DNA from: Cryptomeria japonica
Lineage: Eukaryota > Streptophyta > Pinopsida > Cupressales > Cupressaceae
Direction of reading: 5' to 3'
DNA length: 64,000 nt
Assembly (NCBI RefSeq): GCF_030272615.1
Contig: NC_081405.1
Location: forward strand, 314,546,235 to 314,610,234
Below are positions 36,204 to 49,600 of this stretch, in pieces. The stretch's first letter is position 1. Every line of letters begins with the position of its first letter. The position numbers and the translations under genes were made by a program. The notes beneath the pieces are model-generated. The model worked only from the letters and a program-made list of their open reading frames with translations. It was not told where the DNA came from and did no database searches.

Positions 36204-37331
36204 TGAACACTAAGAAGGGGGATGAATCAATGTTCTTTAATTTATAACTTTCTATAACTAAAACTTAAACCACCAAATGCAAATGAATAGAAATTTAGTG
36301 CAGAAACTCAACACACACAAGCATAAAATTATAACACTAGAATTTTTATGTGGAAATTTGGAAAGGGAAAAACTACAGCGGGATGGAGATCCACAACACT
36401 GTAATACTGTGATCAGGTCTAAAATAATAATACAAGGGAATTCACATGCATTTAGACACACTGCATAGAGCTCACTGCTCAATTATAAAGAGAGGGATGC
36501 AACCCCTAGAGGACTCAGTGTCATACAAATGATTACAAATGATAATTGATTGTATGAACTAATTAATAGGATCTACAAATGCCAAAATTTAGTTTCGGTT
36601 AAGTAGAGAAGTCTTCTTCCACTGATCTAGCACACTGCTATATTCTGCTCTACTATGTCATATACCAAAGCACCAATCCAAGGATAGTGCATGTGAAAGT
36701 GTGTACACACACTCATACAATCTTCACACACCACCATAGAATCAAAAAATACTCATATAAATTGGTCTTATATATCTACAATAGTTGATTAGGTCTCCAA
36801 TATGTCGGCTCAAAATGTATTCATAAAACATGAAACGTGTAACAAGAAGTCAACTTAATCCATTTACCAGTGCTCACATGGACCAAAAAAAAATTCAAAT
36901 TATATTTCAAACAAGTCGCCATAACAAACTTGAACATGGAACCAATCATGAAAATCATCCCAAAGATTCTGCATTACATGCTACACAATAATAACCCAAA
37001 TAACTCTATTCTTCCTAAAATATAGGTTACCAGATCATTAAACATGCACAAGAATCAACACTAAAAGCTAGGATTGCAGATAAAGCAATTTCAACCAACA
37101 AGTCAACTATCTCTTCCACTGTAAATGCAAATGTGCACCCAAAATCAAGATCTTCTCAATGTACTCATACTCTCTCGAACACTGTGTTCCACCTTCTAGA
37201 CTTAAGCAAAACTTCTGGTAGAATTAATTTGAATATACCAGATGATGCATCTAATTTGAGTTGCCATCAATGCCAACCCCTAAAAATTCCTCAAGAACAA
37301 ATTTCTTCTAGAATAGTGTCTCTTCCCAACA
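36204..37331 (-). repeat. 3' LTR of copia-5 (minus strand)
   Basis: On the minus strand it runs from TGTTGGGAAGAGAC at 37331 to …gattcatcccccttcttagtgttca at 36204, 1128 bp with TG…CA ends. The end resembles the gattcaccc…ctcag ends of copia-1 to -3. Confidence 0.8.
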
Positions 37332-37345
37332 ATCTCCCCCTTTGG
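37332..37345 (-). other. Polypurine tract of copia-5
   Basis: On the minus strand ccaaagggggagat precedes the LTR start. A second tract (gtcaaagggggaaa) lies at about 37469-37482. Confidence 0.82.
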
Positions 37346-37599
37346 CATTGATGGCAACACATATTGAAAAATGACTAAGTGTTAAACCAAAAATGTCATA
37401 CACTACAAAATTTCAAAACTTTTATTCTAACAGGTTCCCCTTGAGAGTATACATCATTTCTTACTCTTCTTTCCCCCTTTGACATCAATGGTAAAGGTAG
37501 GTATCCACTCAACACTATATGTACAAGGGTATATACCACAACTTACAAAAATTTGAATATATCTGCAAAAATGGTCCTCAAAGACTGCAAGTGATCATC

Positions 37600-40500
37600 T
37601 CAACCTTTCTTTAGGTTATCTATAATGTTTATCAAAGTACTAAATAGGTATGAATGCATTTCTTCTCCTCAGAGACCTGAAGGAACAGTCATATTTAGTG
37701 CATTCAAGGCATCTTGCTGACTCCTTAGAAGAGTATCCAACCGGGGTGTGATCAAGTTTCTCGGCTCTCTCACTCTACCAATTATTATATCCTTTAATTA
37801 ATTCAATATCTTGATTTTGTCTAGTAAAGACATTACCTGAGATTCATAATTACTTGCAAAAATAGCTTGGGAAAGTAGGAGTGAGATATACCAGCTAGTT
37901 GTCTTTCACATTCTTTGATTTTTCTTGTCTAGATCTATAGTGAACTTCGACAATAGAAGATATAACTTGTATATTTTTCCACCTTTGCCCAATGCCTCCT
38001 GAATGCCCTTCACATCGGTTGTTATAATGACCCTATCACCTTTGACCATTCTCAAAACTATCCTTAACCTCATAGCATTTAAATGATTCAAAATCTTTAC
38101 ATCTATTTCTTTCTAAAAAGATACAAAATGAGAATCTACTTCCTTAAGAATACTTCTTAGCTTACCAGAGGGTGAGTCAAGTGTGTCTTATTTTAATATC
38201 GGCAAAATTTTCTCAAGAAAACCTATAGCTAGAGATATAAGCTCTTTATCTTTAGAGTGACACTTTAACAAGTCTTCACTGGCTTTTGCTTGAGCGAGAG
38301 ATGCAAAATTCAATGCTTACACAAGATAATGAATTTATATTGATAGGTCATTCAATGAGATCAGTGTCACTTATTATCTCCTTTCCCTTGTCAGATTTTG
38401 TAGTGTCCCTTGCTACTAGAACCTATTGAATCTTGCCTTCATCCTTCTTCAATTCCATATTTGCATCCTCCGCCTTCTCATCACTAGAATCATCAGCATT
38501 CTTCTTTGATTAATCAACATTCATTAGTGGAGGATCCCGATCTACTTCATCAGAGTATACAATCTCCTGACTATCATCAATATCATCTGTAGCAACACGT
38601 TTAGTTGTCTGTACATTTGATTTTGCAATTTTTGATTCATTTCCTAGGGATGGAATCCCAAGAACTTTCAAAATAGGCTTATGAACACTTTCCTAAGACC
38701 TTTCAAGAACTACATCATAATCATATTTTTTTATTATTTATCTCAAAATTTCTTGGGTTTCCTTATGAACCTCTTCAATCTTTCCAGTCATTATTTTTTT
38801 TACATGGGTTTTACTTCTGAATCTTTCTTTATTTTCCTTAAGTATTCTATCTACTTTTGTCTTAGCAATCACCAGACAGAGTTGCAGTAGCTTATTCTCC
38901 CTAATTCTTTCCTCTTCTACTCTTGTTTCTTCTTTTCTCATATCCAAAATATCATATAGACTCTTAGGGACTTTGAAGCAATCTCAATAAGCGCCCTCCT
39001 ATACTTATTTAAATATACAATAGTAGCTTCTTCTAGAGACCTCTTACCTTTTTCATCCAGATGGTCATAAAATTGGGAAAACATTTTAAGGTTACCTTGT
39101 TCTATTATTTATTTCTTGACTTTTTTGAGAGTTATGTCAGATGGATCAACATCAACTCTTGTCTTCTTTCTAGTCTGACTTCCACCGGAGGATTGCATCT
39201 TCACAACCCTAGTAGTAGTAGCACTCTTATTTACTTCCCTTACTGCTTCATCTAATTCAATCTCTTCTTCCATAATGGCTACTCCATAAACTCTTTCATG
39301 TTTTCCTTCTTTTCTCTTCTCAACTCCACTAGATGGTTTTGGATTGAGGCTTAGGTAGAGAAATAAGCTTTTGAGCACCGAAGGAAGGTGTTGGCTTCCT
39401 TGTTTGCCTTGGCTTTGAGGAGAGAGCTTTTGGTTTCAAGGTCTTCTTAGGTTTCATCATATCCTCTTCCTTCAGGATGTTCTTCTCTTGGGCCCTCTAA
39501 ACTACCTCCTTTATGATTCCCACGTCTTCTACAAGCTGCTCCACTTCCTTCCTTACTCTCCTCTACATTTCGGGTTTGGTGAATTGAGAGTGCAAGATAG
39601 AAAATTTCTCCTTATATGTTCCACAACTTTCCTCTATTGTGTCTACCGGCTTGCTCAAGAGGTGTTGATCATATTCATCATGAATGTCACCACTTACCTC
39701 ATACCCTATGGGCATGATCCAAATTGTCTTAGGTTCGATAGCCTCTATCAAGCACTGATTGGTGTCCACCATGAAGCATATGGATTCTTAATACTTCTCC
39801 ACAACTTCCTTAGGGATCATTTCCTTGCTCTGCATCATGCCTTGGAAAGTTTTAAAGTAACCCCACAGAATAGATTTCTAAGCTTATGTATCACCTAATT
39901 TATTCAAAGTTTCCTTTATCTATACCACCACCAGCCTATCATATGCCCATTAAACTTTGCCTACATTGGGACCTCATTCATGAAATAGCAATACATATAG
40001 ATAATAAGAGTACCAAATTTGAATACATACTTTTTGTCCTTCTTTATCTTCTTTGGTTATTTCAAGAGCTCATTTTGGAGTACCTCACATAGCTTATCTT
40101 CCTTAAGGATTTGAAATGTAGCGTAAATTATCATATTGGATACAGAGTTATCTCTGTTGAACTAATAAACTTTATAACCTATCACAATGGATGCAAATCT
40201 AATATCATACTCCATAATGTCATTGATTATCATTGCCCTTCAATCATGTTTAGAACCATTTGCCTTCGTCACAGTCTCTTTCTTCATATTCCTTAGGCCA
40301 GGTACATCGCGGTTGCATTCAAGCATATTATGACTTTGATTGCTTGCTTCATGAACTTGTGTGACCTATCAAGCCACACGAACTCACCATGAATTCTTCT
40401 CAGCATGAAACTGACCCATTCAAGTTCATCAAAGAGCAAAAACTTCACAAATTGGATGAAACCCTTGTCCTAGAGTGATTTGAATTCAAGTTTGAGGTTT

Positions 40501-40745
40501 CCTATGCCATCTACCATGTTCTCTTTGTAGAACTTCAACATTTTAGCATTTCCAAGCTCTTCAAAATTGCAAAGAATGTATACCCTAATGTCTTCAATAT
40601 GTAGAACACCATACATAATGGTCAAAACTGCCCCTTGTAGATCATCTTCCATCGATTTATATGGGTGTTTCTTGAATTTAGGTCTTTCCCTATCAGCTAT
40701 GTCAAAAACTAGTGGATTCACCACACCAAATGATGCCATTTTCAA
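37600..40745 (-). pseudogene. Unrecognised long ORF region of copia-5 (broken)
   Basis: Read on the minus strand from 40745, ASFGVVNPLVFDIADRERP is followed by KKHPYKSMEDDLQGAVLTIMYGVLHIEDIRVYILCNFEE and, past a stop, FVKFLLFDELEWVSFMLRRIHGEFVWLDR. Further open blocks on the same strand lie at 39563-39772 (LIEAIEPKTIWIMPIGYEVSGD), 39109-39378 (Lys/Glu-rich), 38738-38947 (strongly charged, coiled-coil-like) and 37906-38091. Stops and shifts separate them, but strand and order are constant, suggesting one former protein of several hundred residues. No protease, integrase or RT motif is visible. Its place just before the polypurine tract recalls the extra third ORF of some copia lineages. I cannot assign a function. 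Confidence 0.55.
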
Positions 40746-40960
40746 ATTTTAGTTTATCAGTAGAGAAGGTTATCGAGCTCTGAAAAATACCTTTTAGCCC
40801 TCAACCAGATGCAAGAAATCTTCATCAAATCTCTTTAATTCTTTGGGTTCATTGCACAATCTCTTTGCCAAGATCTCTTGCTCTTTCACTTCGAACACAT
40901 TGTGAGAATGAGAGTTAAATCACCCTTTTATCTTTCATATACCTAACTTTTAAGTATAAT
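40746..40960 (-). other. Sequence before the copia-5 ORF, cut by gypsy-1
   Basis: Non-coding on inspection. It should be the upstream part of copia-5, interrupted where the gypsy-1 LTR begins. Confidence 0.45.
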
Positions 40961-42000
40961 TGTAGACACCCAAAATTGTCCAGTCTAATTAAATAAATAT
41001 TTTATTTATTTAATTACTTTAGCTTAATTCTTCTATTAATTAAATAAATCTTTATTTATTTAATTAATTCATTTATCCTCTTCTAGCCTTATTTCTCATT
41101 TAAATAAATACATTTATTTATTTAAATTATCCCTTTCCTAAATTAAATAAATATTTTATTTATTTAATTACCCTACTTCTTCTATTAATTAAATAAATCT
41201 TTATTTATTTAATTAATTCATTAACCTTTTCTACACATGACACATGTCATTCATCTCTTATTTCCTACACTACCTACCCCTTTCATTATTTTGGTATTTC
41301 TTATACCTACCCTCTAATCCTAGCCGACCTCTCTTTTTACACCTCTCAATCTTAACCCTCCATTTTCTATTGTGTCTTCTATTTAAGGAGATGCTTTCTT
41401 CATTACCAAGGGACCCCTAATGACTGATTTTGGAGGACTTGGCTACACTACGATCCTACTTGCAACCACATTCCGTTCTTTGTTGAGCTCTTGTGCATAC
41501 AAAAATCTGAGAGCAAGCATATCAAACAAGATCAATGGAGATAGGAAGAATGGAGATCAAAAACCCTAGTGGACATGTGATGGTATAATCTTTGTGATTT
41601 ATTGAGTTATTTTGCATTGTCTTAGGTTATCTTCATATGTTATGGTGGATCTTTGTTCATTGTTAGGCTAGGGTTTGGTGGTTGAATCCATTTTAGTCTT
41701 TCAATATTGTTGTTTATTGCTATCCATTTTCACCATATACATTTTATTTTTGGCTAACCATTGCAGATCTAGCTAACCTGGTTTGTGCAGCTTGCTTTGG
41801 AGGCAAATACGTTTTTGTTGAAGGCCCCTTTTCACAAAGTCTTTTTGGGTTTTTCTTAAAATTTACCTAACTTGTGTGTTTGCAGGAAGGGGTTATCATT
41901 TGAAACAACCCAAACTACTAACAATTTTGTTGCAGGGCCTTAGCTAGGGTTTTGTAATTTTATTTGTGGGCCTTGTCTTCATAGCTTAGCAAACACTTCA
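40961..42000 (+). repeat. 5' LTR of gypsy-1 (right boundary uncertain)
   Basis: Starts TGTAGACACCCAAAATTGTC at 40961. The first 770 bases are repeated, inverted and almost unchanged, at 51445-52213. A possible end is …aacacttca at 42000, followed by tggtgcactaaaattg as a candidate primer site, but I could not match that site to a tRNA. The first 260 bases contain repeated AT-rich palindromes (ttaaataaat…atttatttaa). A TATA-like ctatttaag lies near 41388. Confidence 0.7.
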
Positions 42001-43650
42001 ATTGGTGCACTAAAATTGAACCATTGTCTTTTGTGTCTTGAGCAATAGGCTCTTTGTGTTTATTCTTTAGAGGGCCTGTCTTCCCGTGTGGTCATTAGGA
42101 CTACTAGTGAGAAGAGAACGACCCAAGTGGTAGCGAGGAAAACCCACCTCATCCAAACCACTATAATCAAATGTATTCATGGTGAAAACTATGAATAACG
42201 TGTGCTGATTAGTTCATACCGACACTATGTCTCCCCATAAACCCGTTTGATCAAATTTATTTGATCATTTGTAGGGCGTAACCCCTACCGGCTGGGAGCC
42301 TTCTGTATTTACAGAGCTGAAAGTGCCGCATGTATGGCCACACGAGCGGATGCCCTTACTAGCACCTCATTGTTTTAGATGCCCAAATCCTTCTAGTTGT
42401 TGAGGCAGGAGGTCGGACCTCTGGTAGCGGCCCACACACATACGGTTCTTAGTAGAGATACAAAGTTCGCCATGGGGAGTTTTCATGGGGACTGATGCTT
42501 GGCTGACCCGAGAAGTGAGTGCCGAGGGTGGAGCCAGTGAGGTCAAGCATCTAAGTATCCGCTCTGAATAGCGTAGCTTCGGGGGTAAAACCCCATGTGG
42601 GATCAACAATTATTGTCCTGGCCAGCCATAAGAATTGTGCTTGACTTATGATAAACTTTCAAACAATCAAGACAAAACAGCAAAACATTGTGTCTTTTGT
42701 GTCTTCAAGTGTATGCAAAAAACTTTTTACATCAAACAACACACTTTTTGGAGTCTAAACAGTCTGCAAACATTGGGTCATCAACACTGTGTCCTCTTGT
42801 CACGAAAAACAGTCGAAAAATCAGATTTGGTCACAGCAAAACAAATTCACAGATAGGAAGGATTGCACTAAGGTTACAGAAACGCGTCTGTGTCTGTTAA
42901 AACCGCGTCTGTGTCTGATAAACGCGTCTGTGAAGTACAGAATAGCGTCTGTGTTTTTATCAGCGTCTGTGTCGAACAGAGACACGTCTGTGTCTGGAAA
43001 TAGCGTCTGTGAAGTATACAGGCGCGTCTGTGTACACAATTCCAAAAATCTGTCAGTCTTAGCAAACATCAACAAGAAATCTCGGAATCACGTTTGTGTC
43101 AAACAGAATAGCGTCTGTGTCTTAAAATCGCGTCTGTGAAGTATACAGAGGCGTCTGTGTCAGGATTTGAAAAAAGTTTAACAGTCAAGCAAACAAAGAA
43201 ATCAGTTTCGGCACACTTGAGCTTCCTAGGTTATCTCTTCAGGTTCATCTAGCATTCAGCCTGTTCTAAGGTCTTACACAGTCCATCATTGCTTCATACC
43301 TCATTTTACAGTCATACTTGTCTAAACTTGAGTCAAAAGTCACTTGCTTGTCCTCACTATACTTTGTCAACACACTACATACTACAACACTTTGCTAAGT
43401 GATCCCTCATCAAGGTTTCTTACCTTTGGGTCTCATTTGGTCTTACTTAGAGTCAAGGTCAGCTTACCTCATCAAGAGAAACTATCCCCTCTTTGGAAGT
43501 CACACCTACTCTACAACATACATATTTGGTCTTACACTTTGGACATTGCAAGTAAACTTCAGATTCATTTACACTCCATACAACTCTTGGTCTTACATAC
43601 CCTTGTCATTTTCGTCTAAGTCTCTCACATATTGGTCTAACACCTAGTTC
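42001..43650 (+). other. Untranslated leader of gypsy-1
   Basis: No ORF of note from the LTR to the gag start. It contains a G/C-richer stretch (42100-42620), then the GCGTCTGTG array (42880-43165), then an unstructured 480 bases before the gag ATG. Confidence 0.7.
42880..43165 (+). repeat. GCGTCTGTG repeat array in the gypsy-1 leader
   Basis: About 12 units of GCGTCTGTG(T/A) start near 42884, 42904, 42923, 42945, 42962, 42984, 43004, 43023 and, after a gap, 43090, 43111, 43129 and 43151. Spacing is close to 20 bases; the linkers are not conserved. The same motif forms the array at 52740-53050. Confidence 0.9.
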
Positions 43651-46600
43651 ATGGTTGAAACCCGTCTTCAAAAATCTAGGAGAAAAGCTAAAGAAGCTCA
43701 AGGACCCGTAAACATGAGTTCTTATGAGTATGACAATGATGTCTTCTACAATCCTGAGCACACTACATTACCAGACATGAATGTTTATAGACACAATCCA
43801 AATATGGAAAGCGCAAACGCTATACACAACGCTACACACAATGATAATGTGGACAATTCTTCAATACTATCAGCAGACATACAAGAATCTATAATGGATC
43901 CTCAATTCAATAGATTGGTTGAAGAGATAATGAGGAGGGATCGTCAATACTTTCTAAACATGATGGCACAAAGTGGAGCTAAGATACCACATGATTTTGA
44001 CTTATCTCAACTTATGGAAAGTAGACCTTCACAACAAACTCAACCAAATAGTGGAGGACCAAATAATATGATGCCGGAGTCACCATCAGTTTTGCTTCAG
44101 AAACCAGCAATCCCACATACACAAGCTCAAATGCACGATACTTACACTCAAAAACCATCATGGAGGCCTTATGTTCAAACACATGCTCAAGATATAGGTC
44201 AACCAAGACAAATGGATACTCAAGGACTTCCTCAAAATTTTGACACAAGAAGACCTCATGCCAAAATTGGGGGCAACACAATGGAAAATGAAAGGCCCAT
44301 TGAATATAGTTTATACACACAAAACAGATATGGGGTTCCTCAACAAGAAATTATGCCAAGTGCTCCATACATGTCGCAACAATATAGACCTCCATATGGA
44401 CATGTCTACGATCAGTATCATCCATACATGCAACAGGCTCCTCCTCAAATGGGTGTTTCAAACATGGGATATGCTACAAGAAATCCATCTCCTCCCAAAA
44501 ATAATTTGGAGCAACAAATTAGAGATCTACAAAAGAAAGTGGAAGACATGGGCACATCAAAACCCACATATACTATGAGAGATATATGCCCTTATCCCTT
44601 TGATAAGAGCATTCCCATGCCTCCGTTTCCTCCGCACTTTGCAACACCGAAATTTGACAAATATAGAGGGAGAGGAGATCCCAAGGCACACATAAGACAA
44701 TTCTTCACAGCTTGCATTGAGGTAGCGGCAGAAGAAACATACTTAATGAGGTTGTTCCCACAGAGCTTAGGAGATCAAGCGATGGAATGGTTTTCTCAAT
44801 TACCTCCTGGTATTAAGTCATGGGGTGACTTGGCAGAGGCATTCATTCAACATTTCTCTTACAACATTGAAACAGATGTCTCAGTTACTACCTTGTGCAA
44901 TACGAAACAAAAAGAAGGAGAATCTTTTGCGTCATTTTTGCAAAGATGGAGGAACTTAGCTAGCAGATGCTCTTGTGAAATCCCGCAAAAACAAATGGTG
45001 GAAATGTTCACCCAAAATGTTAACAAGGCTATTGGTTATGATCTCAGAAAAGCTTGTTTGTCTACATTCAAGGATGTCATTGAAAAGGGCCTAGCAACAG
45101 AAAGAGTCTTAATTGAACAAGGAGTTATCAAACTATTCAAAGAAAACAAAGAGGACTTTAAGGGAAAAGACAAACCAAAGTTTTGGAACAAGAACAAGAA
45201 CACAGTTAATGATGGTGTTGTGGATGCTAACACAGTGAGACCAAAGTTCATCTTTTCTGGATCAAATTCTACCAACAATCAAGTGAACAATCAAACAGCT
45301 TCCAAACCACGAAGGAAGTACACTCCATTGGGAGAACCACTTGAATCAGTATTCAAAAAGCTTGTAGCAAACAAAGTGATCACGGTCCCAGATTTTCCTC
45401 CATATGAACCAAAGGTAAAACCGAATTGGTGGAATGATGATGAATATTGTGAATTTCATAAGAGCAAGGGTCACAAGACAAGTAATTGCCATCGATTGAA
45501 AAACATTGTACAAGATCTCATTGACAGAGGAGATATTGAGATTGAGGGACATTCATCTAACCAAGAGCATGAGGTGTTTAAGGAACCATTCCCAAAACAT
45601 GACAAGGGAAAAGGCAAAGTCACAGATGATCAAGCCAATTACACCAGAACATCTTACAATTATGATTCCACTATTAACCACATCTCAATGGACAATCATA
45701 TTTCTACCATTACTATCAAAAATAAAAATCCTGAGAATCCTCCTCAGCGACCTAAAATTGTCCTAAAAGGTGTGGGATCTTCATCCGAAGCTACCTCTGA
45801 ATGTCATGTTACAACTCGTCGAGGTAAGATCACATTGCCAGGAACCTCTTCTAAGAATACCAATCTTCCGTCAACTAAGCCTGAGTACGATCTTGTAGAG
45901 CAATTAGGGAAAACACCCGCACTCATCTCTATTCTTGAGCTCTTACGTATATCTCCTGCACATAAAGCTGTCCTTGACAAAACCTTGAGAGATACTGCTG
46001 TCCCTACGGATCTAAACGTGGATCAGTTTCAAGCCATGGTGGGATACCTATCCGTTCCACACTCCCTCACATTTACAGAAGCCGATGACGCCTCCATAAG
46101 TCAACCTCACAATGCACCTCTACATATTGAAGCCTTCATACATAAACACCGAATAAAACGAGTCCTGATAGATGGAGGAGCAGGTCTTAATATTTGTACA
46201 TTGAGCACCATCAGACAATTGGGATATTCTGACAAAGCTGTGAATGCTACAAACCAAATCACTATTAAGGCTTATGATGATGAAGAGCGCTCGTCCAAGG
46301 GCACGGTCATCTTACCACTCAGAATAGGGCCAGTAACAAAGGACGTGATTTGTCAAGTCCTGGATCTAGACCTCACGTATAACATATTGCTAGGACGTCC
46401 ATGGATTCATGAAATGAGAGCGGTCCCATCAACATACCATCAGTGCATAAAATTTCCTCATAATGGAGTCGAGGTAACGGTCAATGGTGATCCAAATCCA
46501 TTCATATATTGCAATAACTTGAGATCACATACTGAGATTATCATTCCCAGCAATCGTGAGGCTACTCCTTCTTCAGCATATATTGATCCTGAGTCATTAA

Positions 46601-49600
46601 AGCCCTCGACATCCAAACAAGGTGAACTTAGAGCCAAGTTTCAAGACAAAGGCATGGGAGAATACACTCTGAATCAAACAATGTTCTTACGACAAGTCAT
46701 GAACTCCCCCAAGGAATATGGGCGACCACATCCAAATAAGCAAATCTCCATCATGCTCCTCAAATGGGATCCTACCGTCTTTCAAAAATGGGGCGAACTA
46801 GAGGAAGAAAGTTTATATAAAATGCTATATAAGGACGCTGAAGATGATACACATGATCAAATTATAATACCCTGTGAAAACTATGGTAAAGGTTTCAAAA
46901 TTCTGCAGAGATTCGGGTATGATGGAAAAAGTCCTCTCGGACTACGCAAAGAAGGTGTCATGGAGCCTCTACAACCTGAGCTAACTACAAGAAGGGAACG
47001 CTCTAAGGGGCTTGGTTTTCTAAACCCCAAGATTCAACACAAGAAAACAAAACAGATATGGCAAGTCAAAGTGGCTGAAGTTCAACAAGAGGATAATTAT
47101 TCCACAGACTCCAATGAGTGGGAATGGGGTTCAGACAAATCCTCCAGCGATTATGAACTTAATGAGACATTTAGAGAGCCAGATGAACCTACAGAGGAGG
47201 AGGAGTTTTACAAGAAATTCAGAGTTGGTCAAGAACCGACCCATAAGGATCCCGCACAAGCTTCGTTTCAGGGCCCTAGGTCAGGATCACATAGGATGAG
47301 GACACCTGTCCCTGAGGGTGCTACTAGTGATGATAATTTGGACTCACTCACGATCGACACTGATGAGGAGAGTGCCATTGACGACCTCGATGACTACCTT
47401 GACATACCTGAATATAACCACATCTTCACTATTAGCCTTGCGGATTCTAAAAACACTAAAGACCTTCCCCTCGTTCACCCCCAACTCATTGACTGGGATC
47501 AGGATGGACCACCACAGATTGATACATTTCAAAATGACGAAGCTATTGTTGATTATCTTGGCATTCGCGATGATCTTCCTCTTGGAGACCATAAAGCAGG
47601 ATACGCCATAGAGCTAAATAACATGGCATACTTTGGTGAGGGTGTCGGGCCTTCTAGTCGCAAAAACGTGAAAATAAAGACAAAACAAGGGTCTTATGGC
47701 GAAAACCACACTGTGGCGCTCTCTGACTCTAAAAAAGTAAAAAGAAAGGACGTATCTGAGGGTGAAAACCTCTCTGAGGCGCCCGAAGATGGAAGGCTTG
47801 ACATTCTCCCAGCATCATACGAGGAAAAATCATCCATGTTGGTAGAGGAGACTATAAAGACAAACATTGGTACAGCCGAGGTTCCACACAACATATTTTT
47901 GGCTCAATCATTGACAGAGGCCGAGAAAGCAAGGTTCATAAGCTTCTTTAAGGCACGACAAGTCAACTTCGCCTGGTCTTATGCTGATATGCCTGGACTA
48001 GACCCCGACTTAGTAATGCATCATTTAACAGTCAAACCGGGGGCAAAACCAGTAAAACAGAAATTGAGAAAAATGCATCCACAGGTGGCATTATTAGTCA
48101 AGGCAGAGCTGGAGAAATTACTAGATGTCGGATTCATACGCCCAATTGATTATCCTGAATGGATTTCCAACTTAGTGCCTGTTAGCAAACCAGATCGCAG
48201 CATCCGAATATGTACAGATTTCAGGGATATCAACAAGGCTTGTCCGAAGGATGATTTCCCATTACCAAACATTGATTTAATTGTTGATCTCACAGCAGGC
48301 CATGAGATGTTATCTTTAATGGACGGATTCTCTGGATATAATCAGATCAGGATTGCACCTGAAGATCAACATAAAACATCATTCACTTGTCCATGGGGAA
48401 CCTTCTGCTGGAATGTCATGCCCTTTGGGCTGAAAAATGCAGGTGCCACGTATCAACGAGCCATGACTACTATCTTCCATGATCTCATGCATGTAAAGGT
48501 GGAAGATTATGTCGACGACCTTTTGGTTAAATCAATAGACAGAAATACACACTTGGACATACTTTCAGTTGCTTTTGATAGGCTGGAAAAATACAAGGTA
48601 AGATTAAATCCAAAGAAATGTGTCTTTGGAGTAACCTCCGGGAAGCTCCTAGGATTCATTGTGTCTAAAAGAGGAATAGAAGCGGATCCAGCAAAAGTCA
48701 AGGCTATCTTGGACATGCCGCCACCCAAGAATATCAGTCAACTTCGGTCTTTACAAGGGAGACTCCAGTCCATACGAAGATTCATAGCACAACTTGCAGA
48801 TAAGTGTAATCCTTTCCAGCACCTGCTACACAAAAACATTAAGTTCAAATGGGACGAGAACTGTCAACAGGCTTTTCAGGCACTTAAAGACTATCTTTTG
48901 AACCCGCCAGTTTTGATGCCACCAATTCCGAATCAACCATTGCTACTTTACATATCAGCTACTCCAACAGCACTGGGGGCACTACTAGCACAGCAAATAC
49001 CTGACGGCAAGGAAAAAGCAGTCTACTATATCAGTCGCACATTGGTGGGATATGAGCTCAACTACACACCAATTGAGCGTGCATGTCTCGCTGTGGTCTT
49101 CGCTTCACAAAAATTACGACATTATATGCTCACTCACAAGACCAAGTTGATTGCCAGAATTGATCCACTAAAATATCTGCTCAACAAAGCTACACTTACT
49201 GGGCGACTGGCCAAGTGGGTAATGATTTTGAGTGAATTCGACATAGAATACGTGGACAGAAAAGCAATCAAAGGACAAGCCATTGCAGATCAACTGGCAG
49301 ATGCTCCCATGATAGATGATGTTCCTCTACAGTCAGAATTTCCAGATGAGTCCATTCTAACAATATCACCTGCAAAGCCATGGCAACTATACTTTGATGG
49401 CTCATACACACAGCACGGGGCAGGAGCGGGTATACTCTTTATAACTCCCCAAGGCGATTCTATACCAAAGTCATACCGCTTATCATTTCCTTGCACCAAC
49501 AATATAGCGGAATACGAGGCATTAACAACGGGGTTAAGAATTGCAGTTCAGTGGAAGATCCAGGAACTTCGTGTTTTTGGCGATTCTCAACTTGTCATCC

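Larger units (their letters stand above)
36204..40960 (-). mobile_element. copia-5: minus-strand LTR element with an unusual internal region
   Basis: On the minus strand the order is a long broken ORF region, two purine tracts and a copia-type LTR. The LTR sits in the end of the copia-4 RNase H. The right side is cut by the gypsy-1 LTR at 40961, so the 5' LTR and any pol gene lie outside the window or were never there. Confidence 0.7.

Noticed and set aside
38681-40296. Plus-strand ORFs with hydrophobic runs such as at 38681-38890 and 39488-39898
   Set aside because: The Lys/Glu-rich minus-strand frame is the informative one; hydrophobic plus-strand runs are its complement.
42174-42200. ggtgaaaactatgaataacgtg in the gypsy leader resembling the hairpin motif
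   Set aside because: The bases after GGTGAAAA do not form a complementary 4-bp stem and no CGCC follows.
42586-42612. ggggtaaaaccccatgtgggatc, another possible hairpin copy
   Set aside because: A CCC/GGG stem is possible, but the GGTG and CGCC flanks are missing, so it is not counted.
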